Source of the DNA: Apostichopus leukothele
Lineage: Eukaryota; Echinodermata; Holothuroidea; Aspidochirotida; Stichopodidae
Reading direction: 5' to 3'
DNA: 20,289 nucleotides
Assembly: GCA_010014835.2 (NCBI GenBank)
Contig: JAAAKB020000018.1
Coordinates: 702,068 to 722,356, forward strand
Under the pieces are notes generated by a model. It was given only the letters and a program-made list of their open reading frames with translations, was not told the DNA's origin and searched no databases. Positions 1-10,900 of the stretch are shown one piece after another. The stretch's first letter is position 1, and every line of letters begins with the position of its first letter. The position numbers and the translations under genes are program-made.

Positions 1-90
1 GGAGGGGTATGGGTCGCAGCTGTGGCTGTGCAGTAGGAAAGGGTGGGGGGGTGCGGAGTGGGTGGGAGGAGGGGGGGGTAGGTTGGAGTG
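1..90 (+). repeat. G-rich low-complexity tract
   Basis: Runs of three to eight G recur (GGGTGGGGGGG, GGGTGGG, GGAGGGGGGGG), enough for an intramolecular G-quadruplex on the plus strand. No gene is visible here. Confidence 0.6.
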
Positions 91-1139
91 TGAAGCACAT
101 ATCGGGTTTTCAATAAACGTTTAACAATCCAAATATTTAATTGTTTTACAATAAAAATTGGACCCTTTTTTCGGTGTCTGGGGCTAGTACACCGATATAC
201 CGATACAGTGATGTAAATGGACCACAAAGGACAGTTCGTATATTTCAATTTCTGTTACTCTACGTTTTTGTATATGACACTCACGATATTTACCTATCAA
301 GGACAGGACCTCTTCAAAATCCATTTGTGGTCGCTATCAGGATAGAATTTTAGCAAATGTTTGTATTTTCTTCAGATTTGTTGTATCAGTGCCGCACCGC
401 AGTTTGTTATGTGGACTATTGCTAAGTTTTAAAACTTATACCAACAAAGTGACAATTTGTTTCAGTTGCGTAGGAAGTAATTTCGATTGTGTACACTGTA
501 CGGTGGCTAAGATTACAGTGTTGCAGTATTTCTGATAGGCCTCTGCTATAGATTTTAGACGCACATAAATATATGGCAAAAGCAGGAATTTGTCTAATTT
601 TAATATGTGGAGTATTATATCTCAGCCCCCTAGTGAACCAGGGGATGGAGACGCTCCCCCTCCCCCACTCTGGAAGCTGCAGCGTTTTGAAGACTTCTTG
701 TTCTCTCGTAGCGAGTTCAAAACACGAAAATACAAGTTAGAGAGAGCAGTAAGGTTTCTTCCCAATGTATTCTGATCCCTTGTGGGGGTGTTTTGGTGAC
801 TTAAACTGTGTCACTTTTCAGACGCTTCATTTAAGTACAAAACACTTTTGAAAGAAGACTTTAAATTCAGTGTAACGTAGTTGAAGGCCCTAGGGCGCTA
901 AACTTTCTGAAGCTACAGCATTTTGAGATATTTCTTGCTCTTGTTTTATACTACTTTGATGTTTCAGAGGCAAAGTTCCCGCAATCTAGCCCAAACGCCT
1001 TTGTGGATAGCCATGCTTTCGGCGTCTTTAGTTAATATAACTTTAACAAACTTGAGTTTTGATTTGATTTGCTTTGCTTTTCATTTTTGGTTTTTGCTGT
1101 AGTGAAAATTACATATCAATATCACAGTTTGATATAGTG
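91..1139. other. No gene seen; diverged internal repeat
   Basis: No exon or RNA gene is supported in this stretch. A motif around GAAGCTGCAGCGTTTTGA at 673 recurs in diverged form at 909 (236 bp apart), and a C-rich block at 628-671 precedes the first copy. This looks like an old dispersed repeat. The short open frame containing DAPPPPLWKLQRF appears to be part of it, not a gene. Confidence 0.4.
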
Positions 1140-1480
1140 ATTACGAATAAAGAAAAGTCCCCTACCCCCTTCCCTTAATGCTCTCTTTGTCCCTCTACTG
1201 TTTATCTCATACCTCTCCTCTTCCCCTGTTGGTTTCTTTTTTTCTCCACCCCTTGTCTACTAATCCCCTTACATCTATCTCTTTGTGTTCACCATGCTCA
1301 TTAACCTGTCTGTATTTTGTGCGTGTTTTTGTCCCTTCTGTTACTGTTACTTGTCATTTAGCATCCAAAGAAGATCCTGCTAGGATCGAAACGTCAGGCC
1401 AACTTACTTTTACACATTAATTATAACTCAACAGAACAAATCCTTCATTTCTCGTCTCCTTTGCGTTTGTGAATGTTGGT
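1140..1480 (+). mobile_element. Possible Penelope-like/retrozyme 3' end with hammerhead-like core
   Basis: A pyrimidine-rich run (about 1158-1345) leads to a perfect 6-bp hairpin GATCCT-GCT-AGGATC (1373-1387), then GAAAC (1388-1392) and GTC (1393-1395). The order stem II, GAAAC, GTC is that of the small type I hammerhead ribozymes carried by Penelope-like elements and retrozymes. The first conserved core box is degenerate, so this is a remnant and self-cleavage is not claimed. No reverse transcriptase is visible nearby. The outer limits are approximate. Confidence 0.4.
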
Positions 1481-1542
1481 TAATCTCAAGTGGTTGAATC
1501 CCTCTTATAGATAGCTAGCAGTCACGTAACAACACCCACACT

Positions 1543-1832
1543 GGTGTCACAGATCACAATGGAGCCCATAACCACCCTGGTACCCATGTACAGAATAGTA
1601 CCATGGCTTACATTGGTACTCAGTACTCATTTCCATTTTGTTACCAGTAGTATTACTTTGACTCACACAGGTTGCCATACTCAGACAGGTATCAATTCTT
1701 ACAGTGGTACTCATACCAAACCTGGTACCCATACTCAGACAGGTACCACCACTCATACTGGTATTCATATCCACTTTAGTACCAATAGTTAGACAACTAC
1801 TGTGAGTAACACAGGTTGCCCACGCTCAGACA
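1543..1832. repeat. 18-bp minisatellite, about 16 copies
   Basis: Units begin at 1543, 1561, 1579, 1597, 1615 and onward to 1742, 1760 and 1778, in near-perfect 18-bp register. The best copies read GGTACYCATACTCAGACA. A single 1-bp shift occurs near 1669. Because the unit is a multiple of three, both strands carry accidental open frames with six-residue repeats. It lies just downstream of the last visible AFAP1-like exon, in the presumed next intron. Confidence 0.85.
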
Positions 1833-1858
1833 GGAAGTAAAAGCGAGAACTACTTTAC

Positions 1859-1936
1859 CTAATAAAACCCCTTTATCGTCATATGATAATTCAGGTACAA
1901 CAAGGACTTTCTCTTTCTTCTTGTCCTTCTTTTTCT
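1859..1936 (-). CDS. AFAP1-like exon: Lys-rich linker continued (78 nt)
   Basis: Acceptor TTTTTGTTTGCAG precedes the exon. The spare C from the previous exon plus AG gives Gln, then KKKDKKKEKVLVVPELSYDD and KGVLL, and donor GTAAAG. The lysine run continues that of the previous exon, supporting the join. The gene must continue below 1859, where I found no further exon; the second PH domain expected of the family probably lies beyond position 1. Confidence 0.6.
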   Translation of the reverse strand, partial: RKRRTRRKRKSLLYLNYHMTIKGFY

Positions 1937-4900
1937 CTGCAAACAAAAAGTATTGGATGTTCAGACCAGATTAAACTTAATGAAGTACATTAGGTCAGAT
2001 AATAAACTGTATTGAATCATTTTAACATAAGCAGACAAATATACTGATCAACTGATGGTGAAATTGGAATAATTATTAATCAACCTTACACTTGACTAAA
2101 CTCTCTCTGTAAAATCTATGGAAAGATAAATTACCAGCACAAAGACCTCATTCTTTCAGCTTGTTTCATACACATATGCACACTTACCTCACAACACATA
2201 CTTCGATAAAAGAATCCCTACAATAAGTATTCTACACCTGCTGTATGCAAATACACAAATCACAACATGGATTTTGAACAAACATCATATTATATATATA
2301 TATGTGTATATCACATTTTTCATTTAAACCAGTAAAAAATCCTATTTTATTTGCACATGCTATTCTATAAACTGTATGGCAGCCTATCACCTGCTTCATT
2401 GAATGTTACAAAACACTTACGTTTTTTTTTATCTTTCTCTTTTTCCTTGGTCTTGGTGGCGGTTGGACTCTCAACTGTATTTACGTAACCTGAGTTTGGA
2501 GTTATTTCATGACCCAACGTAGCATAATCTTGTAAAACCTGAAGTGGATTAGAAAGAATAGATTAACTAGTCTCATACTTAACTATATCGGCTCTGTAGA
2601 ATTGAACACAGATGTACACCACAAAACAACTCAATATGTGTCTAAAGACAAGTCTAAAGCTGAATGGTTTTGTTTGCAAACAATTGATCCAAGTATAGTG
2701 ACCAGCAGAGCATTGCAATTGCAATTCCTATACATGAAGCAGTGACATATTGTGAAGATACATGAACTGCCCTAAGAACGAGAAAATCATTTCCAATGTG
2801 CTTTCAAGATCTTTCTGTGGGTGTACCTTATAAACAGCACTTGATTTAAACAATCCTGAATTCACTTTTCTGTACAAGTTCACCCTTTTTACTCTCTTCT
2901 ACCACAAACTTTTCGTGCATTATGCAAAAGTTTGACAAACAAAACAATAATGAGTTCCGCAACCTCATATGATCACAAGCAAATGTTTGTAAATAACAGA
3001 TACAGATTTTGCATCATTCAAAGGCTGACTGAATGCCTATCACTGACATCACAGACATTATCCTGCAACAACGATTGTCATATAGTTCTGATAATTTGGT
3101 TCACTTACAAGCTATTGGCAAACATTTTGACATCTTCCATACTCGTTGCACACAACATTCATAAATTCCGATTCCTTGCAAATGATTTATCTTGGTCAAC
3201 TTAGATGGAACAAATTCAGAAATACAACAGATTGAAAAGTCCCATTTTAGAAACATTTTGGAAACCACTAAAATGTAGCTATCATCACTGCCTTGTCGCA
3301 CAATAGTGCAGCTAACAATGGAACTGTGCAAGCTCCTTATTGTGGTATCATCAGATCAGTGCTGAGTAGTTCAAGTAGTGAATATATCTGTCTCAAGATA
3401 CTCAGAAGCATCTGCGCCCAAGAGTGACTCATTATCGAGAAATTGCTATACTAGCAATGATCCCATGGCAATGATCCCATGGCAATGATCCCATGGCAAT
3501 GATTGTGAAGTGTCGATGTGAAGCTTCCCTAACATTCTGTCCACCCGGTTGGGACAAGTTTTTATAAACTGTACTTTGATGTCAAACCTTCAAAGCAGTT
3601 TTACTGACAGTATGAGCAATATGGATATCATGTTTCTATCAAATTAAAGTTAGGAACTGTTCATACTGTCAGTATGAGCACTTTGAAGCATGACATGAGA
3701 GGACAGTATAGAGTGGTATAAGCATTGGAAACCTGCAAGATTCTGTCTTGAATATTTGTTGCTCATGACCATCAGCAGTAATATCTGTTTAGCATCACCT
3801 TTCAAACTCGAAAGAAAATATGTAACTTTAATGACTTCAATATACTTATTAGCAAATTATTTATAAGACACATACTTTGAAGAGGTTTATAAGTGTGGAG
3901 GATGTTACATATTATTCACGTTACCTGACTTAATTTAAATTCATGAGTTGGTAGCCCTGGAGCAGAGTAGTCCACATGACATACCCATGGTTTTCATTTA
4001 TGATATATGTAAATACAGCAAATAATTACCTCTAGCCATCTCTCTGCCTCTTCCTTACTCCTACAGCTGAACAATTGATCACCCTTGCTGGGGTGGTTGA
4101 TGACCAAGACATTCTTCTTGCCAGAACTCCTGGCCAATAGTTTAACTGTGTGCCCTGGTAGTGGAATATCCGTGCTGATCTTCTTCTTTGGTGCATTGTA
4201 ACACAGCAGATGCAGGTCTCTTGCCACACAGTATTTCTTGACCCATTTGTTGATGAGTCTTTTTGATAATGTCCCAGACATGTTACAGTAGAATAGTTCT
4301 CCAATCATGTCAACCTGTGCATCCTCAGCGTACTGCTCTTGAAACAGATCAAACTTGCCTTTCTTCTGTTTGGGTTGGCTGCACGAAAAGAAAGAGGAAG
4401 AGTGGAAAATTCAACTCAAGCAAAGCAAAGCTTTCTATAACCAGAAAAACAGTGTACTTTAGAAAAGGAACAAGGTTGGAATAATCAACCAAAATGTGTT
4501 GAACCATTTCACTTGTGTTCTAGACATTTTCACCAAAGTAAAGGTTAAGAAATCCTTCCTTAAGTGCTCTAATTGAACGGACAGCTAACTTCTACTCTGA
4601 ATTAGTATAAGTTAGGCAACTTTATGACTCCATGATTTAGAGACTCTAACACTACCACTGCAGGATCATTCCAACACTCTTTAATTTTATCTCCAAAGTA
4701 TTGGTCCAGATTTATTTAAAACTATCTTACATTGTTGATGTCACCTGTCCACCTTCCCCAACTTCTTCAAAGTCAGTGGAATCAGAAAAGTCATCATCAT
4801 AGTTGTCTGAGATAAAGAGAAATATTTGATGAGAGTTAGCATACCATAGATAGACAAAGCACCAGAGAAGACCACTCTCTACATGCCAACATCAACAAAT

Positions 4901-7900
4901 TTACTTTTTCAATTTTATATATTTCAATAAATTAAATTGATATTGATATAAGAGAATACATATGCCAATGATCAGCCTCTTAAATCAACCAATTGTTAAA
5001 CATAACATTCAAATTTGATGGGAAGATTTAATATACAGTTAAAAAAAACATTTTTCTGCATATGCTTTGTTCAGTTCCCTGTTAAGTGGTATTTATGTAA
5101 TAATTAGAACTTAGAACTACCTGTGAATTATATAACTGAACTAGGAGAGGCTATCACCATAAGTAATCATCACTTTCACTGAACTAGGAGAGGCGATCGC
5201 CATAAGTAATTATTACTTTCACTACTGCCCTATGGTTACACATGTTACTCCCTACAGATGGTAGGTTATGCAATAAGCAACCCTCACAAATGAAGTACAG
5301 TGGTAAAAAAAAAGTTTATGAAAAAAGTGTGAAGTAATTTTGTACAACCAAAATGCTACATTCCATCAAGTTATACATTGTTAGTGTTCAAGAAAAGAAG
5401 CCCAGGTAGCTGTTGTGATCCAAGCTTTGTGTATGTGCATTAAGAATATGAATGGAGTGGGTAGTGAGTACCCCACAAAATTATACCATGCGTGTGTATG
5501 CTCTACTTACTGTACATGTACTCATGATGTATAACTGAACAAATAACAAAAAATACGACCCTTCCATTGATTACTTGCCATATAAGGAAAAATTGAAACA
5601 AAATCTGAAGTGGATCGATGCATTTTTGTCACAGATCTGAAAGACAGCTGATGTCTTTCCTCTTATTATAAGTCATAACCTGCATTCTAAATGGATGTCG
5701 ACTAAAATGAAATTCTTGCACAGTTGAGGATGTCAAGTACTTGAAACCCTAATACAGCCTGTCTCCTGAGTAAAGCACCCTTTCATCGTAAAGAAACCTC
5801 ATGGGAGTGAAAAACTGTTTTTTTACGAGAAATGGATTTCAAATGAACTTTCAAGTATAAAGCAAATGATTTTCAATTTTTCATGATTTGATGTAAAAGG
5901 AGTTTACATCATGTTTCAACTTAACATAAATTCTGCTATACTGGATGTATTATGATTGAGCTTCACACAGCTTCAAGCATTGATTTAGGTTATTGTCAAT
6001 ATAATTAGATGCTAAAACTTCATAACAATGCAGCTCCTTAGCTGAACCAAATTGTCAAGTTTATTTTCATTTCCCTTTGAATAAAGTGACACAGCCCAGT
6101 TCCAAATTTAGTTAAATTGTATAATTAATAGGATATTACAGTGTGTGGAACAAATGTTAGAAATTGCAAGCTCTCACTAAATTTACTCCCCAATCGTTGT
6201 TCCCCTGGTGAAAAAATCCACAGACATTTATCGATTGTGACTGATTTGTTTGGATATAGCCAAATCCAATAACATTGACAACATTTCCTTCTTGGATAAT
6301 GAGTTTATCAACAATATCTCTCTGAACATCTCTCTGACCTTAGTTGACCTACGAAGCTCTACTTCCACTTACGACCTATCGGTGTCATAATCAAGAACAA
6401 GATCTAACACAAATGTCTGACCATCGAAAACAATAAGTTTCAAAACTATGTTCATTAAAGGAAACCCACACATCAAGTTTGTGATCATAACAAAATTGAA
6501 ACTCTTTATTATAATATGTACTTTCCACACATTCACAAATTTCACTGTATTACAAAAAGAAATATGAACATTTTAAAATTAATCTGAAGAGCTATTTCCT
6601 TGACAACGCCACTCATAGATGTATTATATTTACATAGTATAAACGATACACAAATTATTGCAATTAGATATTAATTAAGTACTCAGAAATTATAAAGTTT
6701 CTCAATCAATTTAAGTTAATTAAAGCTGTCATTTCCTGATTAAGTGAATGCAATAAAACTCTCTCTTGAAAATGGTTGTTTGCTCTGTGTCCTGTTTAAC
6801 ATATTTCTGCCTACTTGAATTTGCATGATACCTTTGTTACAAATTTGTTTAAATCCTCATACAAACAACAGGTTGTTCATGATACTATTATATATAACTG
6901 AAGTGCACTTACATTCACTTGTATTAACCTTCAAACATGCTACAGTATGTGGTATGTACTACAAAAGACAAACATTAACAAGTCATCCTGTACTACCATA
7001 AAAAACAAATGACCCCTCTTGACCCCTTGTTTCCTCTCTTCTTCACCAACCAATTTCCTTGATTATTATCCAAACATTTGCAGATAGGCAACGTAAAAGC
7101 AAATTTTAGGACATCAAGAATGTTTTACTTAATTTGCACCTAATTAACATCAAATGCCTGGGTTGCTAATTACATTAAGTACACAAATATTTGTATGTTA
7201 ACTCACAGCGTGTTGAGTATATATGTTTTATCATATACAGTATTATCATACTAGCCTAGAAACAATGAATAACATCATAAAGTATCACTCTTCTAATGAT
7301 CTGCTTTAGTATAATTCTTTAATGAAGTCTACAGAAAAGAGCTTTTCAGTTATTTCATCAAAGTGCAAGTGAATATGTAAGAAACATCAAGACTTATTTT
7401 GACACAGAGCTAATGTACTTGTATAACCAGAGGGCAAACTGCCCATTGCTCAACAGAGGCTTTAAAAGTAGGACACACAGCTAATGGTAAAATCTGAACC
7501 AAACAGATAACCCGACTTTATGTAGCTCACAGTGGTTACTTACCATATACAAACATTAAAACCAGCATGAAAATAGCAATATCTGCCACACATCTGACAA
7601 CACACATCTGACAAGGATGTACCAGTCTGCTAGTATTAGAGTCACATGTAGAGTCACATTCAGTATAATTGTGACACATGTCTGCCAAGGGTCAAGTTGA
7701 AATGATATAGTTTTTAGTTATTACCTCAGTTTTGTCAGACCTTACTACCTAAACTTTAGAAACAAAGTTAAACTCTCTGCTGGAGAAGAAACTGCCAGGA
7801 GTGAAACCAGAGGGAAACCCCTCCCAGCGGTTACTTGCCTTTAAATAGGTTACATATGCAGCACAAGAGTAGTGTGCAAGCTAATAACCCAGGCTGAATT

Positions 7901-10900
7901 TCATACTGCATGTACCTAAGTCGACCTTTGACCTCCACCTAAATCAGCAAGGAGGTTCTACTACATAATGGGGAAGTCATATCAGCATACGTTTCACATC
8001 TTCATTGAGAACTGACCTTTAGAAATTTTGTAGGGTTTGACTATACTGCAAACTTTAAGTGAGCTTCCACCTATACCAAATTGTTCAGTAATTTTACTTA
8101 TCATTTGGGTAATCTACCATGCATATATAATCTCCTTTTGAAGGTTAAGTGCTCAAGATAATATACTTCTGATATCTTGACATTTGGACCTCTGCTGACC
8201 CCAAATGACCTTCGACCTCCACCAAAATAATAGCATTCTTATACTTAATATTAGAAAGACACATGCCATATATGAGTAATTTGATTAACCTATCTTGGTT
8301 TATCGTGTTTACAAGGTTTGTGATTATCATGCTTTAGAGAGTGTGAACTTTGTTGACCCCAAATGACCTTCGACATCCACCCAAAACAACAGGGTTCTTG
8401 TACTAGTCATGGGGAAGCAACACGCCAAATATGAGAATTGAAGAGGTTACCCATCTTGAGATATTATGTTTACAAGCTAAGGCGTCACATACATACACAC
8501 ACAGAAGCATGACTGCAAATATCTAAAACCTGTCCACACATGGCAACTTTAAACTAAATAGGAAATAGGAAATAATCAGGAAGTGATTTAGTATGGCAGA
8601 TTAGTGTATAATGCTGCTGCTGTTACACATGGGTAACACATGTATATACATTATGACCAAATCTTAGGATTCAGATTTCACTTGAGCCACTTTCTACTAG
8701 CATGTTATTAGCAGAATCAAACTTATCCCCTTCTTTGTATGCTTGTTATGAGTACATTCACAGAACCAGGATTTACTTTCCGGAATGAAACTAGAAATCA
8801 AACACATACATCACTGGTCAAAATCATCACATTCTGCCCATGTGTAATAAAAATGGATAGACAAACTGGAAAATAGAGCTATTTAAATGGTAAAATTGGA
8901 CTAACTGCTTCCATAGAGATGACATCTGAGATAGCAGACACTGTTGTAGTAGTGTAATGGTAACAGAATTTAAAAGGACAATTTTGAAAGGGCACAGAAT
9001 GTTTTTTTTTCGTTTCAAAATGCAAGACACTGCAAATAACTTCCAAATCTCCTGAGTGTATTTTCTGTGCTATCAATCTTGTTTTGGACTAAATGTTATC
9101 TGGGAAAAACCTTGCACTGATGTTTAATTTTATACAAACTTTCTCCTCGGTCCTATAGCTATACATAGTAAAGAGTTAAGTCTTAGTATTTTCTGGTGAT
9201 TTGTATTAATTGAGGTGACTTGAATGAAGTAGCTATATTTTGAGCAAAGGGCCGAAGAAGAAAACACTAATAGCGGTCACTTTCAGGCTGTACTGCGACC
9301 TTTACAAAGCGCAAGTAAATGTAATAAGTTAGGTGAACATACACAAAATATCAAACTAGGAGATATACTTTTGGTTTCTCTGTTGGATTGACAAATGATG
9401 CAATTAACTGAAAATTAACCATTCAGCTAGAAGGAAGTGGGGATCATTAAACATTTACAGGGTAATAGACATTGAAGTTTACATAACAAACCTAGTTGTT
9501 TCAATATGCTAGTAATTATAGTAAGTAATTATATCATTAGTTGTTTCTCTTTAGTACTATGAAACACACCTATCAATGATATCTATAGTATTACAAAACT
9601 GGCAAAGGAAGCTGACGTCTATATTTGTTAAACTAATAATTAGATAATTCATCATGCAAACAGGACTCAGCAACATGCATATTAAAAATGCATGATGCAG
9701 GTTACTAACTCTTACATGTTCAAACAATTTCAATTTAGAGAGTTAAATAGAAAAATGCAAACAAGTCTATTCAGGGAGAGGCAGTCACGAACACTGATTC
9801 AATAAAGGATTTAAGAGAGAGCAGCAAACATTACTTAAATAAATGCAAATGCAATCCCTTTTTGTAGTGGACTAATAGTGGGAACAAATATCTCCACTTT
9901 TAAGGATTAAAACAGTAGTTACACACATCATCCAATGTGGAGGATGAACAGATGGCTACAAACAACATCTTCTTAGAATACTGCCACTGGGAATAGAAAC
10001 AAATTCTATTTGGAAGATATAGTTATATTGTGCTGCAATGTCATTTACTGAACGAGTATCCACAACATCATACAAATACCATAACTTTGTTACAAGAACC
10101 ATCAATTTAGAGGGTTTAAATGACGAGTGCAATGTTAATATAACTTTTCCACAGTACTTAGTACAGAAGTTTGCGGCTGACTGACGGGAAATGGCATTGC
10201 TAAATATATATGCTGTCAGAATGAACCAACATATATTTGTATGGACACATGTTACAGGGATATCAAAACATGCATTACTGAACCACAGAATGTAAAACAC
10301 ATATTAATAGGAAATTGTACAACGTAGCTGCTGATAAAATGTTCAACATACCATCAAACTGTCCTGATGACGATGACATCTTGCTGCCTATTAAAGGTAT
10401 ATGCACAAAACATTATCAGGGTAGGAGGTATAACCAAAGCCATGCTCAGCAAGTATTAATGTATATTTGGAAGTAAGCATACTGTACGTACATGTTCAAA
10501 ATATGCTTTGAACACCATCTGGAATTGTCTTCTAAATTGTAAAAAAACGCTCCAAAATGAGTTCAAACTTTAAGTTCGACGTTGCGATGTGTTAAATAAT
10601 AAGCCATTCAGCGTCTCCCACATCCACATGTGTGGCTGCCCAATGTCATAAAATAACCAACTTCCAAACACAGTAGTAGAGTTTAGTATTAGCAGCAATC
10701 AAGTTTGAATATTGGACCATTTTAACAAGTTCACCCCCTCCCCCACCCCCTTCCCAACATAGCCAGATAGTGATAAGTTTATAATAGCCTAACTCGGACT
10801 AACTGCTGATCAATTTGCTGATGCAGAGGGCTTGTGAGAGGGTGGGTGATGACGGTAGAAGTGTTACGTACAGCCATGGGCAATGTAGTTAACGATTTGT

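Larger units (their letters stand above)
2539..4029 (-). other. Intron of the AFAP1-like gene (1.5 kb)
   Basis: No coding exon is supported here. It contains a 14-bp tandem repeat (3454-3504) and a long imperfect inverted repeat (3603-3673). The open frames near 2932-3331 on both strands have no recognisable domain. Confidence 0.5.
4807..10351 (-). other. Intron of the AFAP1-like gene (5.5 kb)
   Basis: This is the largest visible intron, AT-rich and without supported exons on either strand. It includes a 43-bp tandem duplication (5136-5221) and a dispersed repeat (7914-8515). The short open frames at 8145-8330, 8827-9076 and 9956-10300 on the minus strand show no domain, signal peptide or splice-compatible match to the gene. 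Confidence 0.5.

Noticed and set aside
590-775. Plus-strand frame with DAPPPPLWKLQRF
   Set aside because: It lies inside a diverged repeat, has no splice or domain support, and part of its sequence recurs non-coding at 909.
1544-1792. 82-codon plus-strand frame rich in Thr, His and Gly
   Set aside because: It is a direct translation of the 18-bp minisatellite, and the other strand is open too. The repeat unit explains both frames.
1543-1832. CRISPR array
   Set aside because: The units are contiguous with no spacers, and the genomic context is eukaryotic.
4032-4304. 90-codon minus-strand frame overlapping the PH exon
   Set aside because: It is a shifted frame of the PH-domain exon, which alone has a domain and matching splice phases.
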